From Aciditerrimonas ferrireducens (GTDB lineage: Bacteria > Actinomycetota > Acidimicrobiia > Acidimicrobiales > UBA8190): a DNA stretch of 64,000 nucleotides. The DNA is taken from the NCBI RefSeq assembly GCF_023130475.1, contig NZ_JAKHEX010000014.1, forward strand, positions 1 to 64,000. The letters are read 5' to 3'. Shown one piece after another: positions 51,906 through 61,827 of this stretch. The first letter of the stretch is position 1. Every line of letters begins with the position of its first letter. The position numbers and the translations under genes are program-made. The notes under the pieces are model-generated. The model did no database searches. It saw nothing but the letters and a program-made list of their open reading frames with translations, and had not been told where the DNA came from.

Positions 51906-51938
51906 CCGGTCGGCCGCCTCGCCGGTGGTGCCGACCGG
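51906..51938 (-). terminator. Inverted repeat after hspR
   Basis: CCGGTCGGC (51906-51914) and GCCGACCGG (51930-51938) form a perfect 9-bp stem with a 15-nt loop just after the hspR stop. It may end the dnaK operon before clpB; no T run follows. Confidence 0.45.
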
Positions 51939-51945
51939 GGTTCGC

Positions 51946-52386
51946 TCAGCCGCCCCGGCCGAAGCCGGGCCGTCGGGCCGGCCGCACCACCAGGGCGACC
52001 TCCCGCACGGGCACCAGCTCCCGGCGGTACTGCCGGTGGGTCCGCTCCACCTGCTCCCGGGCCTCGGCCCGGGTCCGCTCCAGCTCCGCTTGGAGGGCCG
52101 CCACCTGGGCCTGCAGGCGCTCGACCTCGGCTTCGAGCTCGAGGACCCGGCGGACCCCTTGGAGGTTCAGTCCCTCGCTGGTCAGGTCCTGGATGTGCCG
52201 GAGCCGCTCGACGTCCCGGAGCGAGTAGCGCCGGCTGCCCCCGCCGGTGCGGGACGGCTCCACGAGGCCCTTGCGCTCGTAGATCCGCAGGGTCTGCGGA
52301 TGCACGCCAGCCAGCTCGGCGGCCACCGAGATGACGTAGACCGCCCGCTCGGGGTCGCTGGTCGGGTCGAGGGGTCGGCGGGTCAT
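51946..52386 (-). CDS. hspR: HspR heat-shock repressor (MerR family)
   Basis: A 146-residue MerR-type regulator. YVISVAAELAGVHPQTLRIYERKGLVEPSRTGGGSRRYSLRDVERLRHIQDL, followed by a coiled coil and a basic, Gly/Arg-rich tail, is the HspR pattern. HspR binds HAIR sites and DnaK acts as its co-repressor; here a HAIR-like site lies in the dnaK promoter. ATG 52386 overlaps the dnaJ end by one base, so it is the last gene of dnaK-grpE-dnaJ-hspR. Confidence 0.93.
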   Translation of the reverse strand: MTRRPLDPTSDPERAVYVISVAAELAGVHPQTLRIYERKGLVEPSRTGGGSRRYSLRDVERLRHIQDLTSEGLNLQGVRRVLELEAEVERLQAQVAALQAELERTRAEAREQVERTHRQYRRELVPVREVALVVRPARRPGFGRGG

Positions 52387-53513
52387 CAGGCCACCGTCCC
52401 CAGATGCTGCCGGACGTTGCCGGTCGAGGCCTTTGCGTAGGCCTCGATGGCGGCCCGCTCCTCGGGGGTCAGGTGCCGGGGCACCTGGACCTCCACGGTG
52501 ACGAGCAGGTCGCCGGCCGGTTCCCGCCCGGTGGCCGGGACCCCGCGACCCCGCACCCGGAAGGTCTGGCCGCTCTGGGTCCCCGGCGGGATCCGCACGG
52601 TGACGTTCCCGTCCAGGGTGGGCACGGTGATGGTGGCCCCGAGGGCGGCTTCGGCGAAGGTGACCGGCACCGCGAGGGTGAGGTGGCGGCCCCGGCGGCC
52701 GAAGAGCCGGTGGGGGGCCACGTGGACCGTCACGTAGAGGTCCCCCGGCGGGGCGGTGCCCCGCCCCGGTGCGCCCCGGCCCTTGACCCGGATCCGCTGG
52801 CCCTCCTCCACGCCCGGGGGGATGCGCACCTTGACCTCACGGGAGCGCCGGGTGGTGCCGGTGCCCCGGCAGGTGGGACAGGGCTTCTCGACCACCGTCC
52901 CCTTGCCGTTGCAGCGGGGACAGATCCGGCTCAGCGAGAACAGCCCCTGGTTCTCGTCCAGGACTCCCTTGCCGTGGCACTGCGGGCAGCTCACCGAGTG
53001 GCTGCCCGGCGCCGCCCCCGAACCACCGCAGGTCTCGCAGGCCGCCTCGCTCACGAGATGGACCGGCGCGGTCACCCCCCGGACGGCGTCCTCGAAGGAG
53101 AGGTGGAGCTCGGCCTCGAGGTCCGCACCCCGCTGGGGTCCGGCCCGACGGCGCCGGCCACCCCCGAAGACGCTGCCCAAGCCCCCGAGGAGGTCCGAGA
53201 GGTCGCCGAGATCACCGAGGTCGCCGACCCGGAAGGCGCCCCCGCCGGGCCGGCCGAAGCCGCCGAGGCCACCCAAGCCACTGGCCCCGAGGCGCCGGAC
53301 CTCGTCGTACTCCTTGCGCTTCTGGGGATCCCCGAGGACGTCGTAGGCCGCGGTGATCTCCTTGAACTTCTCCTCGTTGCCCGGGTGGACGTCGGGGTGG
53401 TACTGCTTGGCCAGCCGCCGGTAGGCGCGGCTGATCTCCTTGTCGCTGGCCGTCGGGGAGACCCCGAGCACCTGGTAGTAATCGGTCTCGAGCCACTCAC
53501 GCTGCGGCGGCAC
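52386..53513 (-). CDS. dnaJ: Chaperone DnaJ
   Basis: A 375-residue type I J-protein. J domain with HPD (YHPDVHPG), a Gly/Phe-rich part with LGDLGDLSDLL repeats, four zinc-finger CxxCxGxG motifs (CETCGGSG, CPQCHGKG, CPRCNGKG, CPTCRGTG) and the C-terminal substrate domains. It stimulates DnaK ATPase and delivers unfolded proteins. GTG 53513 is 7 nt after the grpE stop. Confidence 0.95.
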   Translation of the reverse strand: MPPQREWLETDYYQVLGVSPTASDKEISRAYRRLAKQYHPDVHPGNEEKFKEITAAYDVLGDPQKRKEYDEVRRLGASGLGGLGGFGRPGGGAFRVGDLGDLGDLSDLLGGLGSVFGGGRRRRAGPQRGADLEAELHLSFEDAVRGVTAPVHLVSEAACETCGGSGAAPGSHSVSCPQCHGKGVLDENQGLFSLSRICPRCNGKGTVVEKPCPTCRGTGTTRRSREVKVRIPPGVEEGQRIRVKGRGAPGRGTAPPGDLYVTVHVAPHRLFGRRGRHLTLAVPVTFAEAALGATITVPTLDGNVTVRIPPGTQSGQTFRVRGRGVPATGREPAGDLLVTVEVQVPRHLTPEERAAIEAYAKASTGNVRQHLGTVA

Positions 53514-53519
53514 GATCCC

Positions 53520-54242
53520 TCACCCCCGCACTTTCACCATGGCCGGCCGGACCATCCGCCCCTGGAAGCGGTAGCCGGGCCGCAGGACCACCTCGACCAC
53601 TGGCCCCTGGCCGTCCCCGTCGGGCGCATGCTCGACCGCCTCGTGGGCCGTGGGGTCGAAGGCGTCCCCGACGGCACCGATCCGCTCCAGGCCCTCCTTC
53701 GCCAAGGTGTCCCGGAGCAGGGCCACGGCCTGGAGCAGGCCGCCGGGAGAGACCGCCTCGTCCCCCACCAGGTGCTCCTCGGCCAGCTCGAACGCGTCCA
53801 AAGCGGGGAGCATGGCCGCCACCAGCCGTTCCATGGCCCGCAGGATCACGTCCTCCTGCTGGCGCTGGACCCGCTTGCGGTAGTTCTCGAAGTCGGCCTG
53901 CAGGCGCCGGAGGGCGTCGAGGTACTCGTCCCGTTCCCGTTGGACGACAGCCAGCTGCTCGGCCAGCCGGGCCGGGTCGACCTCGGCCGGCTCCTCACCA
54001 CCGGGGGTCCCGGCACCGGGCCCTTGGGCATTGGTCCCTTCGGCATTGGGCCCCTTGGCACCGGGCTCCTCGGCACGGGCCGCTGCAGGAGCGGCCGCCG
54101 CGCCCGGTTCGGTCGCGGGCGTCGGGTCGGGCACCCCCTCGTGGCTCGCCGTGTCCGCCGTCGGCCCCGGGGAGCCACCGGCCTGGGCCACCTCCTCGGT
54201 GGCCAGGACCGTGGGCTCCCGGGGCTCCTCGACGCCGCTCAC
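53520..54242 (-). CDS. grpE: Nucleotide exchange factor GrpE
   Basis: A 240-residue GrpE. The N-terminal third is low-complexity, with a five-residue repeat ([20 protein letters not shown]) encoded by a 15-bp tandem repeat; the coiled coil ([35 protein letters not shown]) and the beta domain ([25 protein letters not shown]) follow. It releases ADP from DnaK. GTG 54242 overlaps the dnaK stop (GTGA). Confidence 0.93.
   Translation of the reverse strand: MSGVEEPREPTVLATEEVAQAGGSPGPTADTASHEGVPDPTPATEPGAAAAPAAARAEEPGAKGPNAEGTNAQGPGAGTPGGEEPAEVDPARLAEQLAVVQRERDEYLDALRRLQADFENYRKRVQRQQEDVILRAMERLVAAMLPALDAFELAEEHLVGDEAVSPGGLLQAVALLRDTLAKEGLERIGAVGDAFDPTAHEAVEHAPDGDGQGPVVEVVLRPGYRFQGRMVRPAMVKVRG
54012..54076. 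repeat. 15-bp tandem repeat in grpE
   Basis: Four full units of the type GGCA(C/T)(C/T)GGGCCC(T/C)TT and a partial fifth lie in the disordered N-terminal part of grpE. The reading frame is kept, so unit number could vary without breaking the protein. Confidence 0.65.
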
Positions 54243-56071
54243 CGTCCCTGGTCGTCGACGATCTCGGCGTCGACGACCTCCTCGTCGGACGCCTGCCCGT
54301 CCCCACCGGCGCTCGTGGCCGTGGCCTGACCCCGGGCCGCCTCCTCGTAGAGCCGCTGGGTGAAGCCGTGGCTGGCGGTCACGAGCGTCTCGGTGGCCGA
54401 GCGGATCCGCTCCACGTCCGAGCCGGACAGGGCGTCCTTCAGGGCCGCCAGGGCGTCCTCCACCCGCTGGCGCTCCTCGCCCTGGAGCTTCTCCCCCTGG
54501 TCGCGGAGCAGCTTCTCGGTCTGGTAGACGAGGGTGTCGGCGTTGTTCCGGACCTCGGCCTCCTCCCGCCGACGCCGGTCGTCCTCGGCGTGGGCTTCGG
54601 CGTCCCGGATCATCCGCTCGATCTCGTCCTTGGAGAGCGAGGACTGACCGGTGATGGTCATGGACTGCTCCTTGCCGGTGGCCAGGTCCTTGGCCGAGAC
54701 GTGCACGATGCCGTTGGCGTCGATGTCGAAGGTCACCTCGATCTGGGGCACGCCGCGGGGCGCCGGGGGCAGGTCGACCAGCTGGAACTTGCCCAGGGTC
54801 TTGTTGTACATGGCCATCTCCCGCTCCCCTTGGAGCACGTGGATCTCCACCGAGGGCTGGTTGTCGGTGGCCGTGGTGAAGATCTCGGAGCGCTTCGTCG
54901 GGATGGTCGTGTTGCGCTCGATCAGCCGGTGCATCACGCCACCCTTGGTCTCGATGCCCAGGCTGAGCGGCGTGACGTCGAGCAGCAGGACGTCCTTCAC
55001 CTCGCCCTTCAGGACCCCGGCCTGGATGGCCGCGCCGACCGCCACCACCTCGTCGGGGTTCACCCCCTTGTGGGGCTCCTTGCCGGTCAGCTGGACCACC
55101 AGGTCCTGGATGGCCGGCATACGGGTGGAGCCACCGACCAAGATGACGTGGTCGATGTCGGCCTTCGTGAGCCCGGCGTCGGCGATGGCCTGCTCGAAGG
55201 GCCCCTTGCAGGCCTCGACCAGGTCTGCGGTCAGCTCGTTGAACTTCGCCCGGGTCAGCTTCATGTCCAGGTGCTTGGGCCCCTCGGAGGTGGCGGTGAT
55301 GAAGGGCAGGTTGATGGTGGTCTCCTGGACACTGGAAAGCTCGATCTTGGCCTTCTCCGCCGCCTCCTTCAGGCGCTGGAGGGCCATCTTGTCGGCCGAG
55401 AGGTCGACCCCCTCGGTGTTCTTGAACTCCCGGATCAGCCAGTCGATGATCCGCTGGTCCCAGTCGTCACCGCCCAGGTGGGTGTTCCCCGAGGTGGCCT
55501 TCACCTCGAAGACCCCGTCCCCGATCTCCAGGATCGAGACGTCGAAGGTTCCCCCGCCCAGGTCGAAGACCAAGACGGTCTGGTCCTTGCCCTCCTTGTC
55601 GAGGCCGTAGGCGAGGGCGGCCGCCGTGGGCTCGTTGATGATCCGCAGGACCTCGAGCCCGGCGATCTGCCCGGCCTCCTTGGTGGCAGTCCGCTGCGAG
55701 TCGTCGAAGTAGGCGGGGACGGTGATGACCGCCTGGGTGACGGTGTCGCCCAGGTACGCCTCGGCGTCCCTCTTCAGCTTCATGAGGATCCGGGCGGAGA
55801 TCTCCTGGGGGGTGTACTTCTTGCCATCGATGTCGATGGTCCAGGTGGTCCCCATGTGGCGCTTCACCGACCGGATGGTCCGGTCAGGGTTCGTGATGGC
55901 CTGCCGCTTGGCCACCTCGCCGACGAGGACCTCCCCGTTGCGGGAGAAGCCGACCACCGAGGGCGTGGTCCGGCTGCCCTCGGCGTTGGGGATGACGACG
56001 GGCTCCCCCGCCTCGAGGACGCTGACCACCGAGTTCGTGGTCCCGAGGTCGATTCCGACCGCCTTGGGCAT
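54239..56071 (-). CDS. dnaK: Chaperone DnaK (Hsp70)
   Basis: A 610-residue Hsp70. [31 protein letters not shown] and [17 protein letters not shown] mark the ATPase domain; the linker [17 protein letters not shown] and the substrate and lid domains follow, ending in an acidic tail. ATG 56071 is preceded by AAGGAGC. It is the first gene of dnaK-grpE-dnaJ-hspR and its promoter carries a HAIR-like site, so HspR control is expected. Confidence 0.97.
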   Translation of the reverse strand: MPKAVGIDLGTTNSVVSVLEAGEPVVIPNAEGSRTTPSVVGFSRNGEVLVGEVAKRQAITNPDRTIRSVKRHMGTTWTIDIDGKKYTPQEISARILMKLKRDAEAYLGDTVTQAVITVPAYFDDSQRTATKEAGQIAGLEVLRIINEPTAAALAYGLDKEGKDQTVLVFDLGGGTFDVSILEIGDGVFEVKATSGNTHLGGDDWDQRIIDWLIREFKNTEGVDLSADKMALQRLKEAAEKAKIELSSVQETTINLPFITATSEGPKHLDMKLTRAKFNELTADLVEACKGPFEQAIADAGLTKADIDHVILVGGSTRMPAIQDLVVQLTGKEPHKGVNPDEVVAVGAAIQAGVLKGEVKDVLLLDVTPLSLGIETKGGVMHRLIERNTTIPTKRSEIFTTATDNQPSVEIHVLQGEREMAMYNKTLGKFQLVDLPPAPRGVPQIEVTFDIDANGIVHVSAKDLATGKEQSMTITGQSSLSKDEIERMIRDAEAHAEDDRRRREEAEVRNNADTLVYQTEKLLRDQGEKLQGEERQRVEDALAALKDALSGSDVERIRSATETLVTASHGFTQRLYEEAARGQATATSAGGDGQASDEEVVDAEIVDDQGR

Positions 56072-56171
56072 GGTTCCGCTCCTTCGCAGTGACCGGGAGG
56101 CACCGGCTGGTCGCCGGGCCTCGTCTCCCCAGCTCTCCGTCCGCCGGGCACCCCTGCACCCGACGCCTCTC

Positions 56172-56203
56172 AGTATAGCAAACTTGAGTCGCTTATTGTC
56201 AAC
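56172..56203 (-). promoter_or_regulatory. dnaK promoter with HAIR-like operator
   Basis: On the minus strand TTGACA (56202-56197) and TATACT (56177-56172) form a promoter with a 19-bp spacer. GTTGACA-N7-ACTCAAG overlaps the -35; its right arm is a perfect HspR half-site and its left arm matches 4 of 7 positions of CTTGAGT. This is the AT-richest spot of the region. Confidence 0.6.
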
Positions 56204-56258
56204 TGTGTTGCGGCTCGTGGACTGGGGTCGGGGGTCGGCCCGGGCTCGGCGGGCTGGC

Positions 56259-56264
56259 TAGGCT
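56259..56264 (+). promoter_or_regulatory. -10 element of gpmA
   Basis: TAGGCT, 6 nt before GTG 56271, fits a leaderless start. Confidence 0.5.
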
Positions 56265-56270
56265 CCCGCC

Positions 56271-57023
56271 GTGTCCCACCTGGTGCTCCTCCGTCACGGC
56301 CAGTCCGTCTGGAACGCCGAGAACCGCTTCACCGGCTGGACCGACGTCGACCTGAGCCCGGTCGGCGAGGACGAGGCCCGCCAGGCCGGGCGGCTGCTGC
56401 GGGAAGAGCAGGAGGCCGGCCAGCTGGACCTCGTCGGGGTCCACACCTCCCTGCTGACCCGGGCGGTGCGGACGGCGACGCTGGCCCTCGAGACGATGGG
56501 CCGCCCCTGGCTGCCGGTCCGGCGGAGCTGGCGGCTGAACGAGCGCCACTACGGGGACCTGCAGGGGCGGAACAAGGTCGAGACCGCCGAGCGCCACGGC
56601 CTGGAACAGGTCCAGCGCTGGCGGCGGAGCTACGACGAACCGCCCCCACCCCTGGACCCGAGCGATCCGCGCTCAGGCACCCAGGACCCCCGGTACCGGG
56701 GCCTGCCGGCGTCGGCTCTGCCCCGCAGCGAGTGCCTGGCCGACGTGGTCCGGCGGGTGGTGCCCTGGTTCGAGGACTGCCTTGCGGCGGACCTCGCCCA
56801 CGGTGACGTCCTGGTGGTGGCCCACGGGAACTCCATCCGGGCCTTGGTGAAGCACCTGAAAGGCATCAGCGACGAGGCCATCGTGGACCTGGAGGTGCCG
56901 ACCGGGGTGCCCTGGGTGCTGCGTTTCGGACCGGACCTGACCGTCGAGGAGGACCGCTTCCTGGGAGACCCGGCGACGGTGGCTGCCCTCCAGGAGGCGG
57001 TCCGGCGCCAGGCCGGCGGCTGA
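56271..57023 (+). CDS. gpmA: 2,3-bisphosphoglycerate-dependent phosphoglycerate mutase
   Basis: A 250-residue glycolytic enzyme interconverting 3- and 2-phosphoglycerate. RHG with the phospho-His at residue 9 (LVLLRHGQSVWN), FTGWTDVDLSPVG, LNERHYGDLQGRNK and VVAHGNSIRALVKHL are diagnostic. GTG 56271 has a -10 hexamer 6 nt before it and no ribosome site. It reads towards glnB. Confidence 0.95.
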   Translation: MSHLVLLRHGQSVWNAENRFTGWTDVDLSPVGEDEARQAGRLLREEQEAGQLDLVGVHTSLLTRAVRTATLALETMGRPWLPVRRSWRLNERHYGDLQGRNKVETAERHGLEQVQRWRRSYDEPPPPLDPSDPRSGTQDPRYRGLPASALPRSECLADVVRRVVPWFEDCLAADLAHGDVLVVAHGNSIRALVKHLKGISDEAIVDLEVPTGVPWVLRFGPDLTVEEDRFLGDPATVAALQEAVRRQAGG

Positions 57024-57041
57024 TCCGGAGGACAAAGGGGC

Positions 57042-57413
<372 letters not shown>

Positions 57414-58958
57414 CTAGCCAGCGTCCTCGCCCCCGGGGTCCTCGAGGGCGACGGCTTGGGGCGAGACCTCCCCGACGGCCAGCCCGGCCAGGGAGAAGGC
57501 CCCGACCCGGCCGGCGTAGCGGTCCACGGGGAAGGCCTCCTCGTCGTGGACCGCCACGTCACCCACCTCGAGCTCCTCGGGGTCGTAGCGCAGGCCCCTG
57601 GCCAGGAACTTGACCAGGTGCATGATGAGGAAGGTCATGACCGCCGACCAGAGGATGACGAAGAGGGCGGCCCGGAACTGCTCCCATTCGAGGTGCCAGG
57701 AGCCGGTGTAGAACAAGCCCCGGGCCACGACCGGTGCGCAGCTGGCGGTGGTCGCGTTGTAGGCCGCACGGCTCCCGGAGCAGCCGTACTCGACCATGCC
57801 GGGGTTCGCCAGCAGCCCGAGCAGCAGCCCACCGAGGAGCCCGGCGATGCCGTGGGTGTAGACGACCCCGAGGGCGTCGTCGACCTTCGAGAAGGGTCGG
57901 ACCCGAGGCAGGTAGTTCCAGGCGAACCAGACCACGCCGGAGCAGGCCACCCCGACGACGATGGCCCCGACCCCGTCGACCCAGCCGGCGCAGGGCGTGA
58001 TGCCCACCAGGCCGCAGATCATGCCGTTGACCGCGCCGAGGAAGGTGGGCTTCTTCGCCCGGGAGAGCCCGGCGTCCATGGCCACCCAGGTCAGCAGGGC
58101 CACAGCGGTGGCGATGTTCGTGTTGAGGACCGCCGCAGCGGCGTTCGCCCCGGCGTAGTAGGGGTCGCCGCCGTTGAACCCGTTCCAGCCGAGCCATAGG
58201 ATGCCGGCCCCGACGGCCACCATGACGAGGTTGTTCGGCAGGGCGTGGTCCCGGTCGCGCTTGAGCCGGGGACCGAGCACCCAGGCGGCCACGAAGCCCG
58301 AGACACCGGCCGACATGTGGATGACGAAGCCGCCCGAGTAGTCGAGGGCGCCTTGCTGGGCGAAGTAGCCCCCACCCCAGATGAGGAAGGCGTCGACGCA
58401 GTAGACGACCGTGATCCAGAGGGGGACGAGCAGGCACCAGGCCTTGAACTTCAAGCGGCTGAGGATCGAGCCCATGAACAACAGGGGGGTGATGGCGGCG
58501 AAGACCAGCTGGAAGAGGGCCAAGGTGGCCGTGGGGAAGTGGTAGGGGATGACGGTGTTGGCCCCGGAGACGGCCTGGTTCTCCTCGGCGAAGTGGCTGA
58601 GGATGGGGTGGGGCATCCCGACGAAGTCGTCGAAGAAACGGGTCCAGAAGCTGTAGTGGGACGAGGTGTAACGCTGGACGGCCAGGGAGCCGCTGGTGAC
58701 CACACCGTTGCCGATGGCGTGGCCGAAGGCCATGTCGTAGCCCCAGAGGACCCAGACCACGAGGACCAGCGCGAAGCCGGTGAAGGTCATGAGCAGGACG
58801 TTCACGGACCACTTCCGCTGGACGAGCGAAGCGAAGAGGACGGCGAGGCCGGGCAGGCTCATGAGGCCGACCAGGGTGGCGGCCACGAGCTGCCAGGTGT
58901 TGTCTGCCGGGTTCAGCCAACTCGGGTAGGGGATCTGGTGGGCCGCAGCGAGCATCAC
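57414..58958 (-). CDS. amtB: Ammonium transporter
   Basis: A 514-residue Amt channel with eleven membrane helices. Conserved pieces are the Trp/Phe gate FAAITPLLFMGS, DYSGGFVIHMSAGVSGFVAAWVLGPR with the first pore His, LPNNLVMVAVGAGILWLGWNGFNGG, and THGIAGLLGGLLLG with the second pore His. The cytoplasmic tail (YDPEELEVGDVAVHDEEAF) is the PII-regulated part. GTG 58958 follows GGAGGAG. A GlnR-type box lies about 95 nt upstream, so nitrogen control is expected. Confidence 0.95.
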   Translation of the reverse strand: MMLAAAHQIPYPSWLNPADNTWQLVAATLVGLMSLPGLAVLFASLVQRKWSVNVLLMTFTGFALVLVVWVLWGYDMAFGHAIGNGVVTSGSLAVQRYTSSHYSFWTRFFDDFVGMPHPILSHFAEENQAVSGANTVIPYHFPTATLALFQLVFAAITPLLFMGSILSRLKFKAWCLLVPLWITVVYCVDAFLIWGGGYFAQQGALDYSGGFVIHMSAGVSGFVAAWVLGPRLKRDRDHALPNNLVMVAVGAGILWLGWNGFNGGDPYYAGANAAAAVLNTNIATAVALLTWVAMDAGLSRAKKPTFLGAVNGMICGLVGITPCAGWVDGVGAIVVGVACSGVVWFAWNYLPRVRPFSKVDDALGVVYTHGIAGLLGGLLLGLLANPGMVEYGCSGSRAAYNATTASCAPVVARGLFYTGSWHLEWEQFRAALFVILWSAVMTFLIMHLVKFLARGLRYDPEELEVGDVAVHDEEAFPVDRYAGRVGAFSLAGLAVGEVSPQAVALEDPGGEDAG

Positions 58959-59052
58959 GGCAGGCCGACTCCTCCGCTCGACGGGCCCGCCTGGCGCCGG
59001 CCATCGCCGACCGGGGGCTCCGATTGGTCGGACCGCAGTGTCCCAGGACCGT

Positions 59053-59090
59053 GTTTCCCCCGTGTCACCGGCCGGTTACGGCTGTGTGAA
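59053..59090 (-). promoter_or_regulatory. GlnR-type nitrogen control box of amtB
   Basis: Read on the minus strand: TTCAC-N6-GTAAC-N6-GTGAC-N6-GAAAC. Four 5-bp elements with exact 6-bp spacers match the Streptomyces GlnR pattern gTnAC-n6-GaAAc-n6-gTnAC-n6-GaAAc in nearly all fixed positions. It is 95 nt from amtB and 46 nt from the divergent cyclic-nucleotide-binding gene. Confidence 0.7.
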
Positions 59091-59121
59091 CGGGGCGCCG
59101 CCGCACCGAGCGGAGGACTGC

Positions 59122-59127
59122 TAGCCT
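59122..59127 (+). promoter_or_regulatory. -10 element of the cNMP-binding gene
   Basis: TAGCCT, 9 nt before ATG 59137, fits a leaderless or nearly leaderless message. Confidence 0.4.
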
Positions 59128-59136
59128 GCGGGCGCC

Positions 59137-59556
59137 ATGGCCTCGACTGCCGACCTGGACCTTCGCCGGCACTGGCTCTTCGAGGGGCTGTCTGCGAAGG
59201 AGGAGCGGGCCCTCCGGCGGGTGGGTTCCCTCCGGGAGCTCCCGGCTCGCGCGGTGCTCTACGAGGAGGGGGGTCCCGGAGACGAGATGGCGCTCGTCCT
59301 GGAAGGCACGGCAGCGATCCGGCGGAACGGACGGCTGCTCGCCCGGGTCGGTCCCGGGGACACCGTCGGCGAGCTGGCCGTGCTCGACGGGGAACCCCGC
59401 TCGGCGTCGGTCGTGGCCCTGACCGACCTCCGCCTCTTGACCTTTCCCCGCCGGGCGGTCCGCGACCTCCTGGACCAGGAGCCCGGCCTGGCCGGCAAGC
59501 TGCTCACCGCGTTGGCCCGACGCCTGCGGGACGCTGACCGCCGGGCCTACGGCTGA
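59137..59556 (+). CDS. Stand-alone cyclic-nucleotide-binding domain protein
   Basis: A 139-residue protein consisting only of a CAP/cNMP-type domain: HWLFEGLSAKEERALRRVG, LYEEGGPGDEMALVLEG, and VGELAVLDGEPRSASVVALTDLRLL, the phosphate-binding cassette (GELAxxxGxxRxA). There is no helix-turn-helix after it; the C-terminal helix LLTALARRLRDADRR could make contacts with a partner. It is divergent from amtB and shares the space with the GlnR-type box. Function unknown. Confidence 0.8.
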   Translation: MASTADLDLRRHWLFEGLSAKEERALRRVGSLRELPARAVLYEEGGPGDEMALVLEGTAAIRRNGRLLARVGPGDTVGELAVLDGEPRSASVVALTDLRLLTFPRRAVRDLLDQEPGLAGKLLTALARRLRDADRRAYG

Positions 59557-59607
59557 ACCGACGCTCCGTTCGTCTGGGGTCGTCCCAGGCCCTGATCGGA
59601 CGGGACC

Positions 59608-61827
59608 TTACGCCTCGGTCGGGTCGGCCCCTGCGGGTTCGGTCGACGCCGCCGTTCCAGCGTGCGGGCCGTGGCCGTTGCTCGAGGCTCCCTGGTGGGC
59701 CAGGGACGCCTCCACCACCTGGGAGAGGTCCATGACCGCCACGTCGTCGGCCCGCTGGCGGGCCTTCACCGCGTCGTCGAGCATGATGAGGCAGAACGGG
59801 CAGGCAGTCGAGACCACGCTGGCCCCGGTCCCAAGGGCCTCGTCGGTCCGTTCCAGGTTAACCCGCTTCCCGAGGGCCTCCTCCATCCACATCCGGGCCC
59901 CACCGGCCCCGCAGCAGAAGCTCCGCTCCCGGCAGCGGTGCATCTCGACCTGCTCGAGCCCCTCGATGGCGTCGAGCACGTTCCGGGGCTCGGCGAAGAC
60001 CCGGTTGTGGCGACCGAGGTAGCAAGGGTCGTGGTAGGTGAGGGAGGTCTCCAGGGCCCCGGGGGCCAGCCGCCCGGTCGCCACGAGGTGGCCGAGGAGC
60101 TGGGAGTGGTGGATCACCTCGAAGTCGCCGCCCAGGTCGGGGTACTCCCGGCCCAGGGAGTTGAAGCAGTGGGGGCACGAGGCCACGACCTTCTTGGCCC
60201 CGACCTCGTTCAGGGTCTCGATGTTCGCCCGGCCCATCTCCTGGTAGAGGAACTCGTTGCCCAGCCGCCGGGCGGGGTCGCCGGTGCAGGACTCCCGGGG
60301 CCCGAGGATGGCGAAGCGGACCCCGGCCCGGTGCAGGAGCCGGGCGGTCGCTTGAGTGGCCTTCCGGGCCCGTTCGTCGAGGGCCCCCGCGCAGCCGACC
60401 CAGTAGAGGTACTCGACGTCCTCGGGCACCTTGTCGGTGACCACCGGCACCTCGAACTCCAGCCCCTCGGTCCACTCCAGGCGCTTCGACGCGCCCAGGC
60501 CCCAGGGGTCGCCCTGGTTCTCGATGTTCCGGAGCATGAGTCCCGCCTCCTTGGGGAAGCGGGACTCCATGAGGACCTCGTAGCGGCGCATCTCGACGAT
60601 GGTGTCGACGTGCTCGATGTCCACCGGGCACTGCTCCACGCAGGCCCCGCAGGTCAGGCAGGACCACAGGACGTCAGGGTCGATGGTCTCGGGCACCAGC
60701 GTCGGGGCCTCGGCCTTCGCCGCGGCCCGGGCCTGGGCCAGTTCCTCCTCGTCCAGCCGTCGGGCGGCGAGCAGGCCACCCCGCCGCCGGCCAGCCCCGT
60801 CGGCCTCGGCCGTTCCCTGGGCCACGACCCCGGCCCCGACCAGCCGCGACCCCGAGGCGAGGAGGTTGTCCCGCAGGCCCATGACGAGGAGCTTCGGGGA
60901 GAGCGGCTTCCCCGTGTTCCAGGCCGGGCAGGCCTCCTGGCAGCGGCCGCACTCGGTGCAGCTGAACAGGTCCAGCAGCTGCTTCCAGCTGAGGTCCTCC
61001 ACATGGCCTGCCCCGAAGACCGTGTCCTCGTCGAGGTTCTCCACGTCCATATCGGGCGTGCTGTAGAGGGGGCCGAGGGCCCGGGGCCGGCGGGAGAAGA
61101 GGACGTTGAGGGGGGCGGCGAAGATGTGGAGGTGCTTCGAGTAGGTCACGAAGACCAAGAAGGCCATGATGACGGCCACGTTGAGGATGACGAAGACCGT
61201 TTCGAGGTCGGAGTTCACCCCGGTGCCGAGCGGCTTGAGAGCAAGGCCGATGGCGTGGGAGGCAAAGGGCGCCCAGGAGTGGCCGTAGGGGAAGTCCCGG
61301 CCGACGTTGGTCTGGGCCCCCCGGTAGAGCAGCAAGGTGATGATGACCCCGGCGATGAAGGCCAGGGTGACCCAGGCAGCGTCGAGGTGGGAGCCGTAGA
61401 AGCGGGACGAGCGGTCCCGGCGCTTCGGGGCGTTGCGGACCCGGATGACGGCGAACGCCGCGATCGAGACCAGCACGGCGACGGCGAAGAAGTCCTCCAG
61501 GAAACCGAGCGCCCGCCCGCGGCCGATGAAGGGGATGAAGAAGTCCCGCTGAAAGAGGTCCCCGTAGGCCTCGATGACGGTGAACAGCAGGAAGGTGAAG
61601 CCCCAGAAGGTGAAGGCGTGAGCCAGGCCCGGGCCGGCCTTCTTGAAGAGCTTCCGCTGGGCCCCGACCTCGACCACCTCGGCCTCGACCTGCTGGACCG
61701 GCCGCCGGAACCGCCGGCGGTCCTCCTTTCCCGACCGGACCAGCCGCGCCAGGTACCAGAGCCGCCGTCCGGCCACGGCCAGGCAGACGATGGTGACGGC
61801 ACCCCCCAGTGCGATCCTGATCGGCAA
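59608..61827 (-). CDS. Membrane (Fe-S) oxidoreductase, HdrD/NarI-like fusion
   Basis: About 739 residues. The first 270 hold five or six helices like a NarI/DsrM cytochrome b domain ([21 protein letters not shown], then [15 protein letters not shown]). Two 4Fe-4S motifs follow ([12 protein letters not shown] and [12 protein letters not shown]), then two CCG-type heterodisulfide-reductase domains ([10 protein letters not shown] and [16 protein letters not shown]). Such proteins move electrons between quinones and unknown cytoplasmic partners. TTG 61827 directly follows AGGAGG; GTG 61842 is the alternative. No ETF gene is adjacent here. Confidence 0.8.
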   Translation of the reverse strand: MPIRIALGGAVTIVCLAVAGRRLWYLARLVRSGKEDRRRFRRPVQQVEAEVVEVGAQRKLFKKAGPGLAHAFTFWGFTFLLFTVIEAYGDLFQRDFFIPFIGRGRALGFLEDFFAVAVLVSIAAFAVIRVRNAPKRRDRSSRFYGSHLDAAWVTLAFIAGVIITLLLYRGAQTNVGRDFPYGHSWAPFASHAIGLALKPLGTGVNSDLETVFVILNVAVIMAFLVFVTYSKHLHIFAAPLNVLFSRRPRALGPLYSTPDMDVENLDEDTVFGAGHVEDLSWKQLLDLFSCTECGRCQEACPAWNTGKPLSPKLLVMGLRDNLLASGSRLVGAGVVAQGTAEADGAGRRRGGLLAARRLDEEELAQARAAAKAEAPTLVPETIDPDVLWSCLTCGACVEQCPVDIEHVDTIVEMRRYEVLMESRFPKEAGLMLRNIENQGDPWGLGASKRLEWTEGLEFEVPVVTDKVPEDVEYLYWVGCAGALDERARKATQATARLLHRAGVRFAILGPRESCTGDPARRLGNEFLYQEMGRANIETLNEVGAKKVVASCPHCFNSLGREYPDLGGDFEVIHHSQLLGHLVATGRLAPGALETSLTYHDPCYLGRHNRVFAEPRNVLDAIEGLEQVEMHRCRERSFCCGAGGARMWMEEALGKRVNLERTDEALGTGASVVSTACPFCLIMLDDAVKARQRADDVAVMDLSQVVEASLAHQGASSNGHGPHAGTAASTEPAGADPTEA

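Noticed and set aside
54368-56092. Plus-strand open frame over dnaK
   Set aside because: Antisense to a highly conserved gene, the classic dnaK antisense frame that gives false hits.
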